64,000 nt of DNA from Leisingera methylohalidivorans DSM 14336 (GTDB lineage: Bacteria; Pseudomonadota; Alphaproteobacteria; Rhodobacterales; Rhodobacteraceae), in contig NC_023135.1 in the NCBI RefSeq assembly GCF_000511355.1, positions 1,762,371 to 1,826,370 of the forward strand. The letters are read 5' to 3'. A program made the position numbers and the translations under genes. Positions 53,502 through 61,972 of this stretch are shown in pieces; the first letter of the stretch is position 1; each line of letters begins with the position of its first letter. A model generated the notes under the pieces. That model searched no databases and was not told the origin of the DNA. It saw nothing but the letters and a program-made list of their open reading frames with translations.

Positions 53502-54374
53502 ATGCGTCAATGGCTTCCGATAATTGCACTTTTACTGGCGACTGGCCTGCTGCCGGAACGCGCGGCGGCCAGTTGCGCTGTGCATCAGGATCTGTCGAAC
53601 CTGCACCGGGCCTCCAAGGGGTTCCTCTCCTATCTCAGCTCCGGTCAGGGCGCATATTATGTGCAGCATCTGCGGAGCTGGATCAGCACAAACCCGCCCG
53701 CGCCGATGCGGCAGCGGATGAGAGCGGTTGGCATTCAGTCCGTCGCTGCCAGCATGGACGAGCTTTTGCAGCAGCAGCAGGTGCTGCTGAAGATCCTCTC
53801 CAGCCAGGGCCGGGCCACGGCGCTGGAAACCGCGCGCCATATGGGAACCCCGGCGCTGGCGGCGGATTTCGGCACGCATGTCGAAGCCTTGCCCTGCGAC
53901 GAGGTGAAGGAAAGCGGAAACGGCAGCAAGCTGGTTGCGGTGGCCGCGGCAGATGAACGGCAGCGGCAGCAGATCCGCAATGCCGCAATTGCCTGGGTGT
54001 CCTTTTTGGTTCTGGGCGGCAGTGCGCTGTATTTTCTCGACCGGATCGGCATCCGCAAAATCCGCCGCACCAAACGCTATCCCTGCGCGGTTCCCTGCGT
54101 CTTGCAGACAGACGGGCGGACAGTTCAAGCCCATCTGGTCGATCTGAGCCGTGCCGGCGCCAAGGTGCGCCCCGACGGCCCTTGTGAAATCCCGGGGCGG
54201 GTGACCCTTAGTTTTGGCGGATATACCGTGGATGCCCAAGTCCGCTGGCAAACCGCCGGCTATTTCGGCGTCCAGTTTTCCAAGGATTTCAACTTCATAC
54301 AATTGCACCGCCTGCTGGAGGCTTTCCCGCTTGAAGGCAAAGGGGTGCGCGAAGAGGCGCGGCTCGGGGTTTAA
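53502..54374 (+). CDS. membrane protein with periplasmic domain and cytosolic PilZ domain (1)
   Basis: A 290-residue bitopic protein: signal-like N-terminus (about 1-24), a periplasmic helical domain (25-160) with Cys25 and Cys132, a TM segment at about 161-180, and a cytoplasmic PilZ domain (about 186-275). The PilZ c-di-GMP ligands are present as R188-x3-R192 and D214-x-S216-x2-G219. Such a protein could pass a c-di-GMP signal from inside to outside. A similar gene follows at 54703; the periplasmic parts align without gaps. No operon partner of known function is adjacent. Confidence 0.8.
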   Translation: MRQWLPIIALLLATGLLPERAAASCAVHQDLSNLHRASKGFLSYLSSGQGAYYVQHLRSWISTNPPAPMRQRMRAVGIQSVAASMDELLQQQQVLLKILSSQGRATALETARHMGTPALAADFGTHVEALPCDEVKESGNGSKLVAVAAADERQRQQIRNAAIAWVSFLVLGGSALYFLDRIGIRKIRRTKRYPCAVPCVLQTDGRTVQAHLVDLSRAGAKVRPDGPCEIPGRVTLSFGGYTVDAQVRWQTAGYFGVQFSKDFNFIQLHRLLEAFPLEGKGVREEARLGV

Positions 54375-54702
54375 CAGCCCGGCGTGCACGTTGTGCGGTC
54401 AAGCTGATCCAGAACAGCTGAATTGGGCGTCATAAGCCGCTTCGGATGCCAACGGCCTGCACAGGGCGGGCAAACCTTGCGTGTTCTGAGCCGCCTTGCC
54501 TGGCTGCGTGCGCCCATTTGACACCATCAGAGTCAGGAATAGGTCCAACTGCCGGGGAGCGCTGCCGCTGGCAGCGGATGCTGGTTTTACGCTGATTTCA
54601 CTACCCGCATAGGGTGCATCAACAGTACCATATTGCTCTCTAGGCAGATTCAGATTTCGGAAGCGCGGCACCGCGTCCCCTCCTGATCGGAAAGGTCCTG
54701 TA
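54375..54702. other. intergenic region between the PilZ genes
   Basis: These 328 bp separate the two PilZ genes. No terminator with a T tract is visible. A minus-strand frame (54399-54770) overlaps the start of the second gene and lacks family support. The second gene may have its own promoter here. Confidence 0.4.
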
Positions 54703-55605
54703 TTGAGGTACTGGCCATTGATGATAGCGGCACTGATTGCCCCGGCTGCGGTCTGCGGCAGTGCAGTCACGGCAGCAGCATCTTCCAGGGAGACCTGCCA
54801 GCTGCAATCCGATCTGATGAATTTCCAGCATGAGGTCCGCGGATTTCTGGAGCATCTGCAAACAGGGCGGAACCCGCATCAGCCCATGCGGCTGCTGCAG
54901 TGGATGGAAGATCATCCGGCGGTGGCATTGCGGACACGGATGCGGCGGCTGGGCCTGCAATCTTTTGAACTGCTGACCATGCGGCTGATTACTCAGCAAG
55001 AAAGTCTTCTGGCAGAGTACCGGCTGCACGGCCAGAAAAAAGCGGGGGTCAGCGCGCTGCGGTTTGGCACATCCGCCCTGCTGGACGAATATGCCAACCG
55101 GATCATCCCGCTGCCGTGCAACTATGATCCGCAACAGGACGTGGAGGGCAGCACTGCGGCCGGCATGGGCCGGTTGCCGGCCCTGACGCCGGAAACCACG
55201 GTGATAAGTGCGCTGCTTTTCATTATGCTCAGCGGGGCCGGCCTGTTCCTGGCAGAGCGGTTCGCCCGCAGGCACCGGCGCCGGCGGTACCGTCACCCCT
55301 GCTCGCTGCCGTGCAATTTGCACTCCGGTCAGACGCTGCTGCAGGCGAAACTGGTCGATATCAGCCAGCTGGGCGCCAAAGTGAGAGTCTGGAAAAACCA
55401 GGACAAGGCCCTGACCGGCCTTTCCAGGGATCTCACAGCAGCCCTGCCCGGAATCGGATCAGCCGGCGCGCAGATCACGTGGAAAAACACCGACTACCTG
55501 GGCCTTGAATTCACCACTCCGCTGACGGGGGAAGAGCTGCAGATCCTGCTTGCCTGGCCGCCCGCCAAACCGCTGCGGCAGACGCAGGCTGTCAAACCGG
55601 CCTGA
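54703..55605 (+). CDS. membrane protein with periplasmic domain and cytosolic PilZ domain (2)
   Basis: A 300-residue paralogue of the preceding protein. Signal-like N-terminus (1-27), periplasmic helices with Cys32 and Cys139 (same 107-residue spacing as in its neighbour), TM at about 165-186, and a PilZ-type cytoplasmic part with an Arg-rich entry (RRRR at 192-195) and D219-x-S221-x2-G224. The region after that motif is longer. The start is TTG at 54703 with GGAAAGG upstream; this aligns MRYWPL with MRQWLP of the first protein. An ATG at 54721 is the alternative. Confidence 0.78.
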   Translation: MRYWPLMIAALIAPAAVCGSAVTAAASSRETCQLQSDLMNFQHEVRGFLEHLQTGRNPHQPMRLLQWMEDHPAVALRTRMRRLGLQSFELLTMRLITQQESLLAEYRLHGQKKAGVSALRFGTSALLDEYANRIIPLPCNYDPQQDVEGSTAAGMGRLPALTPETTVISALLFIMLSGAGLFLAERFARRHRRRRYRHPCSLPCNLHSGQTLLQAKLVDISQLGAKVRVWKNQDKALTGLSRDLTAALPGIGSAGAQITWKNTDYLGLEFTTPLTGEELQILLAWPPAKPLRQTQAVKPA

Positions 55606-55671
55606 CCGCCGGATGCTGCGCCCCGTCCTGCTGGCAACGGGCCGGCAAGCCGGCCCAGGCCGGAGCACCTA

Positions 55672-55697
55672 TGCCTGCGGGCAACAGCCCGCAGGCA
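55672..55697. terminator. convergent hairpin between PilZ (2) and HisA-like genes
   Basis: A perfect 11-bp stem TGCCTGCGGGC/GCCCGCAGGCA with an ACAA-type four-base loop lies between the two convergent stop codons. A second hairpin (GGGCCGG/CCGGCCC) precedes it at 55639-55656. T-rich sequence follows loosely on the plus side only. Confidence 0.55.
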
Positions 55698-55707
55698 GTC
55701 ATTTCCT

Positions 55708-56451
55708 TTACTGAAACTCGGCTACCGGTTCGGGTTCCGGCCGGGCCACTTCCAGAATTTCCTGGACGGTCACCGTCTTGCGGAACAAGGCACGGCCAAC
55801 CATCGCGCCGGAAATGTTGTAGATGTATTTCAGACGCGAGACGTCATCCGAGCTGCGCACAACACCGCTGGCGATCACCGGCGTGCGCGACTTTTCCGCG
55901 AGGGCGGAAATCAGGCCAAGCTGGGCTTCGACATCCGACATGTCGCTGTCGATATCGGTGACAATGATTCCCGCAAGCGGCACGGAATCGAACGCCGCGA
56001 TGAAATCCTCGGGCGAAATTGCACCGGACTGGCGCCAGCCGTCGGTCATCACCTGGCCCTGATAGACATCCACTGCCAGCACGATCTGGTCCGGGTGGTG
56101 TTTGGCCAGTTCCTGAACCAGCTGCGGATCCCGCGCGGCCAGGGTGCCGATGACGACGCGCCCTGCCCCTTTGTCGATCCAATGCTCGGCATGCTCGCGC
56201 GAGCGGATGCCGCCGCCCAGCTGCACCGGAATGCCGGCGCCGCGGATGATGTCGCTGATCAGCTCTTCGTTGCTGTGATCGCCTTCAATCGCGTTGAAGT
56301 CGGTGACATGCATCCATTCCGCCCCGGCGGCGGCAAAGCCTTTGGCCGTTTCCACCGGATCCACATGCCAGATCAAAGGCTCATCCAGGCGGCCCTTTTC
56401 GAGGCTCACGCAGCGGCCGTTCAGAATCTCCATTGTGGGGTAAATCATCAT
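55708..56451 (-). CDS. HisA-like TIM-barrel protein
   Basis: A 247-residue beta/alpha barrel homologous to HisA (phosphoribosylformimino-AICAR isomerase of histidine synthesis). VQLGGGIRSREHAEHWIDKGAGRVVIGT is the first phosphate site, IASGVVRSSDD and MVGRALF the second. Catalytic Asp8 of HisA is Glu8 here, while the second acid, Asp128, and Thr165 are kept. The loop after it (DSDMSD) differs from the usual DGT. This suggests a paralogue with changed activity rather than the housekeeping enzyme. ATG 56451 fits AGGAG spacing; 56460 would overlap it. No his genes are adjacent. Confidence 0.8.
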   Translation of the reverse strand: MMIYPTMEILNGRCVSLEKGRLDEPLIWHVDPVETAKGFAAAGAEWMHVTDFNAIEGDHSNEELISDIIRGAGIPVQLGGGIRSREHAEHWIDKGAGRVVIGTLAARDPQLVQELAKHHPDQIVLAVDVYQGQVMTDGWRQSGAISPEDFIAAFDSVPLAGIIVTDIDSDMSDVEAQLGLISALAEKSRTPVIASGVVRSSDDVSRLKYIYNISGAMVGRALFRKTVTVQEILEVARPEPEPVAEFQ

Positions 56452-56632
56452 GATGCCCATCTCCTAAGTTTTGCCTCTTACGGAGAGATTAGCACGGATC
56501 GCCGCGGCCGGAACGACGTTTCATGACGATTTATGGAACAATTGCGGCGCAGCGGAGCCGCTTTTTGGTAGCGCAAACAAAGATCTGGCCCGTCTCACCG
56601 CAACACGGGAATCGAAGGCCGGCCCGGCAAAC

Positions 56633-56664
56633 GGAAACGGCGCCTTCCCCGATGGGAAGACGCC
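56633..56664 (-). terminator. probable terminator after acpP
   Basis: On the minus strand an 11-bp stem (GGCGTCTTCCC/GGGAAGGCGCC with one G-U pair) and a four-base loop are followed by GTTT. It starts 29 bp after the acpP stop. Confidence 0.6.
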
Positions 56665-56692
56665 GCCTGGTCCGGTATCCCGGAAGCGTGGC

Positions 56693-56926
56693 TTAGGACG
56701 CTTCGGAGATGAATTTGACCGCGTCGCCGAAGGTCTGGATGGTTTCGGCAGCGTCGTCCGGGATCTCGATGCCGAACTCTTCTTCAAACGCCATCACCAG
56801 TTCCACGGTGTCCAGGCTGTCTGCGCCCAGATCGTCGATGAAGGAGGCGTTTTCGGTGACCTTGTCTTCTTCTACACCCAGGTGCTCAACAACGATCTTT
56901 TTTACGCGGTCTGCGACGTCGCTCAT
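56693..56926 (-). CDS. acpP: acyl carrier protein
   Basis: The 77-residue acidic four-helix carrier of fatty acid synthesis. Ser37 in [12 protein letters not shown] carries the phosphopantetheine arm. Sequence and length are typical. It is the last gene before the HisA-like insertion; fabG lies 408 bp upstream, so acpP probably has its own promoter as well. Confidence 0.97.
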   Translation of the reverse strand: MSDVADRVKKIVVEHLGVEEDKVTENASFIDDLGADSLDTVELVMAFEEEFGIEIPDDAAETIQTFGDAVKFISEAS

Positions 56927-57334
56927 GTCTATTCCTCGTCTTTCAGGGCACTCTGCCCAGTTCTGCCCTTGCCCGTGCGGGCGGCGTGGTTTTTGCCCGG
57001 AGCGGGCGGTGTAGTCCCCGGCAGGCGGGGACAGTGCGGCGTTTCCGTTAGGAAAAACCAGCGCGGATATGGGCCGCCTATAGCATAGACCGCGGCCAAG
57101 GCAAACGGTTTCGCTTGGTCACGGCGGCGGCGGCGGCCGGCATCGCACGGCTATGAAGCGTGCAGATGGCGCCGCAATCAAGAGCTTGCAAGGGCGCGGC
57201 AGGATATTTTTCGCAATTAGGATGTTTTTCAGATGCTTGCCGGGGAAAGCTGATCAGGCGCCCGCCCGCGGCCTCCACGCAAAAGCCCCGCAGACGTGCT
57301 GCGGGGCCTGGTGCTGCAGAGGCTGGCGCTGCGG
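56927..57334. other. intergenic region acpP-fabG
   Basis: These 408 bp hold the fabG terminator (57281-57307) and, nearer acpP, the acpP promoter and leader. No further gene is visible. The length is notable because the two genes are usually close. Confidence 0.5.
57281..57307 (-). terminator. rho-independent terminator after fabG
   Basis: On the minus strand a perfect nine-bp GCCCCGCAG/CTGCGGGGC stem with a five-base loop is followed by TTTT. It begins 28 bp after the fabG stop. Confidence 0.8.
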
Positions 57335-58072
57335 TCAGATCATCGCCATGCCGCCATTCACATGCAGCGTGGTGCCGGTGACATAGCCCGCTTCCTGGCT
57401 GGCCAGATACAGCACGGCTGAGGCGATTTCCTTCGATTCCCCCATGCGGCCGGCCGGGATCTGGGTCAGGATCGCATCTTTCTGGGTATCGTTCAGCTTT
57501 TCGGTCATTGCGGTGGCGATGAAGCCCGGCGCAACCGCGTTCACCGTGATGCCGCGGTTGGCGACCTCATAGGCCAGCGATTTCGACATGCCCACCATGC
57601 CGGCCTTGGAGGCGGCATAGTTGCCCTGGCCGGGGTTGCCGGTGGTGCCGACAACGGAGGAGATGTTGATGATACGGCCCCAGCGCGCCTTCATCATGCC
57701 GCGCAGCACGCCGCGGCACAGGCGCATGGTGGAGGTCAGGTTGACGTTCAGCACGCTTTCCCATTCTTCGTCCTTCATGCGCATGAACAGGTTGTCGCGG
57801 GTGATGCCGGCATTGTTGACCAGGATATCAACCGAGCCCATCGCCGCAGCCGCCTGTTTCGGCAATGCCTCGACCGAGTCCGCATCCGACAGGTTGCAGG
57901 GCAGCACATGGGCGCGCTCGCCCAGTTCATCGGCCAATGCCTTCAGGGGTTCTTCGCGGGTGCCGGAGAGGGCAACGGTGGCGCCTGCGGCGTGCAGGGC
58001 GCGGGCGATGTCGCCGCCGATGCCGCCCGAAGCGCCGGTCACAAGGGCGTTCTTGCCAGTCAGATCAAACAT
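57335..58072 (-). CDS. fabG: 3-oxoacyl-ACP reductase
   Basis: FabG reduces beta-ketoacyl-ACP with NADPH. The 245-residue short-chain dehydrogenase has the cofactor motif TGASGGIG (12-19), NNAG at 86-89, and the catalytic Ser139, Tyr152 and Lys156. The PGFIATAMTEKL region and the end (HVNGGMAMI) are typical for FabG. It follows fabD by 56 bp on the same strand. Confidence 0.97.
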   Translation of the reverse strand: MFDLTGKNALVTGASGGIGGDIARALHAAGATVALSGTREEPLKALADELGERAHVLPCNLSDADSVEALPKQAAAAMGSVDILVNNAGITRDNLFMRMKDEEWESVLNVNLTSTMRLCRGVLRGMMKARWGRIINISSVVGTTGNPGQGNYAASKAGMVGMSKSLAYEVANRGITVNAVAPGFIATAMTEKLNDTQKDAILTQIPAGRMGESKEIASAVLYLASQEAGYVTGTTLHVNGGMAMI

Positions 58073-58128
58073 TTTCTTGTCCTTTATATCAGAGGCCGGC
58101 GCGGCACAGGCGCGCCGGCTAAATCCCT

Positions 58129-59061
58129 TTATGCTTCGGCGGCAGCCTTGGCGTCTTCGGGGGTGCCCACCTGACGGCTGGCCAGCGCCCGGTCGATCTT
58201 GCGGATCATGCCGGACAGCGCCTTGCCTGCGCCGATCTCCCAGAATTCGGTCACGCCTTTGGCGGCCATTGCCTGCACGCTTTCGCGCCAGCGCACCGAG
58301 CCGGTCACCTGCTCCACCAGCAAGGCGCGGATTTCATCCGGGCTGGTCACCGCATCCGCGCGCACATTGGCGATCAGCGGCACTGCGGGGGATTTGATCT
58401 CGACACCACCCAGCGCTTCGGCCATGGCGTCGGCAGCGGGCTGCATCAGGGCGCAGTGGAACGGGGCGCTGACCGGCAGCATCACCGCGCGTTTGGCGCC
58501 CTTTTCCTTGGCGATCACCGCGGCGCGCTCAACCGCGGCCTTGGTGCCGGAAACCACCACCTGGGTAGGGTCATTGTCGTTCGCCGCCTGGCAGACGTCC
58601 CCCTGCGCGGCCTCATCCGCCACGGCGCGCACAGTTTCAAGGTCCAGGCCGAGGATCGCGGCCATGGCGCCCTCGCCCACCGGCACAGCACTTTGCATCG
58701 CCAGGCCGCGGGTGCGCAGAAGGCGCGCGGTGTCGGCCACCGAAATCGACCCCGCAGCCGCCAGCGCCGAATATTCGCCCAGGGAATGGCCGGCCACGAA
58801 GGATGCCTTTTCAATGGTGACGCCTTCGGCCTCCAAGGCGCGCATGGCGGCCATTGAAGCGGCCATCAGGGCGGGCTGGGCGTTCTGGGTCAGGGTCAGG
58901 GTTTCAATGTCCCCCTCCCAGATCAGCCGGCTCAGGCTTTCGCCCAATGCGTCATCCACCTCGTCAAAGATGGCTTTGGCAGCCGGATAGGCATCGGCCA
59001 GCGCCCTGCCCATACCGATGGTCTGGGCACCCTGTCCCGGGAACACAAATGCGATCGTCAT
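58129..59061 (-). CDS. fabD: malonyl-CoA:ACP transacylase
   Basis: FabD loads malonyl groups onto ACP. The 310-residue enzyme begins TIAFVFPGQGAQTIGMG, has the nucleophile Ser93 in GHSLGEYSAL, and the later His in VSAPFHCALM. A longer in-frame extension to 59403 is non-coding; ATG 59061 has GAGG at good distance. It is the first gene of the fab group in this window. Confidence 0.97.
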   Translation of the reverse strand: MTIAFVFPGQGAQTIGMGRALADAYPAAKAIFDEVDDALGESLSRLIWEGDIETLTLTQNAQPALMAASMAAMRALEAEGVTIEKASFVAGHSLGEYSALAAAGSISVADTARLLRTRGLAMQSAVPVGEGAMAAILGLDLETVRAVADEAAQGDVCQAANDNDPTQVVVSGTKAAVERAAVIAKEKGAKRAVMLPVSAPFHCALMQPAADAMAEALGGVEIKSPAVPLIANVRADAVTSPDEIRALLVEQVTGSVRWRESVQAMAAKGVTEFWEIGAGKALSGMIRKIDRALASRQVGTPEDAKAAAEA

Positions 59062-59237
59062 TGAAGACCTCGTCTGTTTTAACGTTTTGCCTGATTTAGC
59101 GGGCCTTTCCCCTGCGTACAAGCAAAGCCGCATTTTGCGCACCAATGCTGTGCGCGGCATGACAGAGGCGTGCGTTGCATCAGCGCCTGCCTTCGCTAGG
59201 TATATGGCAACCGGAACCTGACCAGGAAATGCCCCCA

Positions 59238-60503
59238 ATGCCCCGTGCCAACTCGTTTTCCTCATACGGCAGCATCGCCAAGACCTTCCACTGGCTGACC
59301 GCGCTGCTGATCTTCTCGGCCTTTCCGCTGGGGTATTTCGCCAACGGGCTGGCGCAGGAGATCCAGAGCCCGGGGTTTGACGGCAGCCAGGCGGTGATCG
59401 CACGGGCCACGCTGCTGTTTTCGCTGCACAAGACGCTGGGCGTCACCGTGTTCTTTACCGCACTGTTGCGGATCCTGTGGGCGCTGAGCCAGCCGAAGCC
59501 CGGCCTGCTGCACCCGGACCGCAAGGCCGAAGCGCTGGCAGCGGAGATGGTGCATTGGCTGCTGTACGGCTCGCTGGTGGCGGTGCCGCTGTCGGGCTGG
59601 ATCCATCACGCCGCGACCACGGGCTTTGCGCCGATCTGGTGGCCGTTCGGGCAAAGCCTGCCGTTTGTGCCGAAGTCCGAGGTGGCGGCCTCTTTCTTCG
59701 GCGGCGTGCACTGGGTGCTGGTCTGGACGCTGGGGGCCTCGCTGGCGCTGCATATTGCCGGGGCGCTGAAGCATCATGTGATCGACCGCGACGCCACGCT
59801 GCACCGGATGCTGCCGGGCCGCGCGGACCTGCCGCAGCCGCCCGCGCAAACCCACAGCCTGGTGCCTTTGCTGGCGGCGCTGGCGGTCTGGGCCGGTGCC
59901 TTGAGCGGCGGTGCAATGATCGGTGTCTATGGCGGCCAGGATCAACGCCAGGCCAAGGAACGGGAATCGGGGGCGGACGGCACCGTTGCCCCTGTCGTGG
60001 CTGCAGGCCCTGCGGCCGGGGGCGGCTGGGCTGTGCAGTCCGGCACCCTGGGCCTGTCCGTCACCCAGATGGGCAGCGTCGTTTCCGGAAGCTTCGGCGA
60101 GTGGGATGCGGTGATCAGCTTTGAAGAACCTGCCGCGCCGGGTCCGGCGGGAAATGTGGAAGTGACCGTGGCGATCGCCTCGCTGGAACTGGGGTCTGTT
60201 GCCGGTCAGGCGATGGGGGCGGATTATTTTGACAGCGCCAACTTCCCGACCGCCCTGTTCAAGGCGGATATCGAAAAGCTGGCTGAGGGGTATCAGGCGG
60301 CGGGCACCCTGACCATCAAGGGCCAGACAGTGCCGGTCACCCTGCCCTTTGATCTGGAGCTGGAGGGGAACACCGCAAAGATGGCTGGAACGCTGACCCT
60401 GAACCGGCTTGATTTCGGCATTGGCAAAAGCCTGCCGGATGAAAGCTCGCTGGGGTTTGCCGTGGACGTGCCGGTGGAGCTGGAGGCGGTACGGGCGGAC
60501 TGA
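59238..60503 (+). CDS. cytochrome b561-YceI fusion protein
   Basis: A 421-residue protein joining two domains. Residues 1-230 are a four-helix cytochrome b561 membrane domain with haem-ligand histidines (His18 in TFHWL, FSLHKTLG, and HWVLVW/LALHIAGALKHH). Residues of about 270-421 form a YceI-like lipocalin-fold domain in the periplasm that should bind a polyprenoid such as ubiquinone (SVTQMGSVVSGSFGEWDAVISFE and DFGIGKSLPDESSLGFAVDVPVELE). Such fusions are known in Rhodobacteraceae; electron transfer with quinones is inferred. ATG 59238 chosen; 59229 possible. Confidence 0.9.
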   Translation: MPRANSFSSYGSIAKTFHWLTALLIFSAFPLGYFANGLAQEIQSPGFDGSQAVIARATLLFSLHKTLGVTVFFTALLRILWALSQPKPGLLHPDRKAEALAAEMVHWLLYGSLVAVPLSGWIHHAATTGFAPIWWPFGQSLPFVPKSEVAASFFGGVHWVLVWTLGASLALHIAGALKHHVIDRDATLHRMLPGRADLPQPPAQTHSLVPLLAALAVWAGALSGGAMIGVYGGQDQRQAKERESGADGTVAPVVAAGPAAGGGWAVQSGTLGLSVTQMGSVVSGSFGEWDAVISFEEPAAPGPAGNVEVTVAIASLELGSVAGQAMGADYFDSANFPTALFKADIEKLAEGYQAAGTLTIKGQTVPVTLPFDLELEGNTAKMAGTLTLNRLDFGIGKSLPDESSLGFAVDVPVELEAVRAD

Positions 60504-60514
60504 TCCGCACCGCC

Positions 60515-60598
60515 GGCGCGCTCCCGCGCCTGGCGGTGATCAGCGGGCTGATCCCCTTTCCAGCCTTGGGCCGGGCGCCGCGCTGACGCGCGGCGCTG
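60515..60598. repeat. dispersed palindromic intergenic repeat, copy D (inverted)
   Basis: Read on the minus strand the order is outer palindrome (GCGCCGCGCGTCAGCGCGGCGC), GGCCCAAGGC, the stem GGATCAGCCCGCTGATC and GCGGGAGCGCGCC, matching copy B at 14573. It begins 12 bp after the b561-YceI stop codon. Confidence 0.55.
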
Positions 60599-60663
60599 TG
60601 CCGTTTCGGGGCGGCCTGGTGCTGCTCAACAGCTTTTGCCGCATCCGGTTGTCACAGTCAGTG

Positions 60664-60987
60664 TCAGTGACGATGCCGGTAATAGCCGCCGTGGCGGGAA
60701 CGGTGGCGGTGGATGCCGCGGTCATGGTTCCGGTGGCGGCCCGCGTAATGGCCGTGGCCCCGATAAGGCCGGTAATAGCTGCGCGGCTGGTACGACTGGG
60801 TATAGCCGCGGTGGCGGTCATTGCGGTCATTCAGATTTTTGACGATGAGACCGAGAGCGATCAGCCCGGCAATGGTGCGGGCCGCATCGCGGCCTGAATC
60901 ATGGGCGGCAGCCGGCCTTGCGAACGCCAGATTGGCAGCGAGGGCCAATGCCGCACAGGCTGACACGAAGTGGCCTAGGCGAAACAT
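60664..60987 (-). CDS. small secreted His/Arg/Tyr-rich protein
   Basis: A 107-residue protein with a signal peptide (about 1-30, ACAALALAANLAFARPAAA) and a weakly hydrophobic stretch TIAGLIALGLIVKNL, then a low-complexity tail of His, Arg, Tyr and Gly (RSYYRPYRGHGHYAGRHRN). Such tails may bind metals or nucleic acid, but the family is unknown to me. ATG 60987 has AAGGAGG; an in-frame ATG five codons upstream overlaps that site. It lies between two envelope-related genes. Confidence 0.65.
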   Translation of the reverse strand: MFRLGHFVSACAALALAANLAFARPAAAHDSGRDAARTIAGLIALGLIVKNLNDRNDRHRGYTQSYQPRSYYRPYRGHGHYAGRHRNHDRGIHRHRSRHGGYYRHRH

Positions 60988-61181
60988 GATGCCTCCTTTC
61001 ATAGGCGGCCGGAGGGGCCGGTTTAAGCCTGCCGCAGCGGCCGGGAAAACACCAATGAACTCAGGTCACGCTTTGGGGAGGCGCCGCACCGGACCCATGG
61101 CCGGGCTGGCGAAAGGCCTGTTGGAAGGGCTGGCGGCCGGGCTGACGGCAGGTTTGGTGGCAGGTTTGGTGGCCGGGCAAC

Positions 61182-61212
61182 AAAAAACCGCCAGCTCCGG
61201 GGGAGCTGGCGG
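61182..61212 (-). terminator. rho-independent terminator after yceI
   Basis: On the minus strand a perfect 11-bp stem CCGCCAGCTCC/GGAGCTGGCGG with a three-base loop is followed by TTTTTTG. It starts 28 bp after the yceI stop codon. Confidence 0.92.
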
Positions 61213-61239
61213 CACGTCTTTCAAAGCGGCGGTTGCGCT

Positions 61240-61818
61240 TTAGCTGTCGGCCTTCATCGCTTCGACCGAGATTTTGATGTTCACCTCGTCGCTGACGAAG
61301 GGCGCGAACTGGCCCAGGTTGTAGTCCGAGCGCAGCACCGTGGTGGTGGCATCGAACCCGGCCCAGGGCTTTTTCGCCATCGGGTGCTCGCCGGCCTTGT
61401 TCAGCTTGGCATCCAGCACCACGGATTTGGTTACGCCGTTGAGGGTCAGATCACCGGTGATATTCGCGGTGTTATCGCCGGTCACCTCGATCGCGGTGGA
61501 GGTGAAGCTGACGGTCTCGTCCTCGGTTGCCTCGAAGAAATCCTTGGTCATGAAGTGGTCGAACCGGGCCTGCCAGCCGGTGAACATCATGCTGAGCGGC
61601 AGGGTCACCGACACGCTGGAGGCCGCCGGATCTTCCTGGTCGAACATGATCTCGCCCTCGAAGCCTGCGAACATGCCGTAAGTGGTAGAATAGCCCAGGT
61701 GATTGTAATCAAACAGGATCTGGCTGTGGGCGGCATCCAGCACGTATTTTTCTGGGGCGGCGGCAGCGCCGGTTGCGGCAGCAGCAACCAGGGCAGCAGC
61801 GAAAAGGGTCGTTTTCAT
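61240..61818 (-). CDS. periplasmic YceI-family protein
   Basis: A 192-residue protein with a signal peptide (1-20, ending GAAAA) and a YceI lipocalin-like beta barrel: YVLDAAHSQILFDYNHLGYSTTYGMF, VSVTLPLSMM, TGDLTLNGVTKSVVLDAKLNKAG, and VLRSDYNLGQFAPFVSDEVNIKISVEA. YceI proteins bind isoprenoid lipids in the periplasm and respond to pH or osmotic stress. The YceI domain of the neighbouring b561 fusion suggests shared chemistry. ATG 61818 has GGAG upstream; a longer frame is not supported. Confidence 0.93.
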   Translation of the reverse strand: MKTTLFAAALVAAAATGAAAAPEKYVLDAAHSQILFDYNHLGYSTTYGMFAGFEGEIMFDQEDPAASSVSVTLPLSMMFTGWQARFDHFMTKDFFEATEDETVSFTSTAIEVTGDNTANITGDLTLNGVTKSVVLDAKLNKAGEHPMAKKPWAGFDATTTVLRSDYNLGQFAPFVSDEVNIKISVEAMKADS

Positions 61819-61972
61819 GAGGAAGGCTCCGTCAGAATAAATCATGGGGCAAAAGATGCGGCGCATGCCCCCGGAAGGGAAGCCCGCAAAAACCAACACT
61901 ACCTGTGAACGGGCGAACACTAAACCCGCCGGACCGGCCGGCCGAAGTGCCTCGCGCAATCGTGAATGCGGG

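Noticed and set aside
54399..54770. 123-codon minus-strand frame between the PilZ genes
   Set aside because: It overlaps the start of the second PilZ gene and has no family pattern; possibly an old remnant, but not supportable as a gene.
61097..61243. Mini-ORF encoding a Gly-zipper-like peptide (MAGLAKGLLEGLAAGL start)
   Set aside because: The repeat of GL-x-AGL is striking, but its 3' half is the yceI terminator and the ribosome-binding site is too far away. It is more likely a tandem DNA repeat than a gene.
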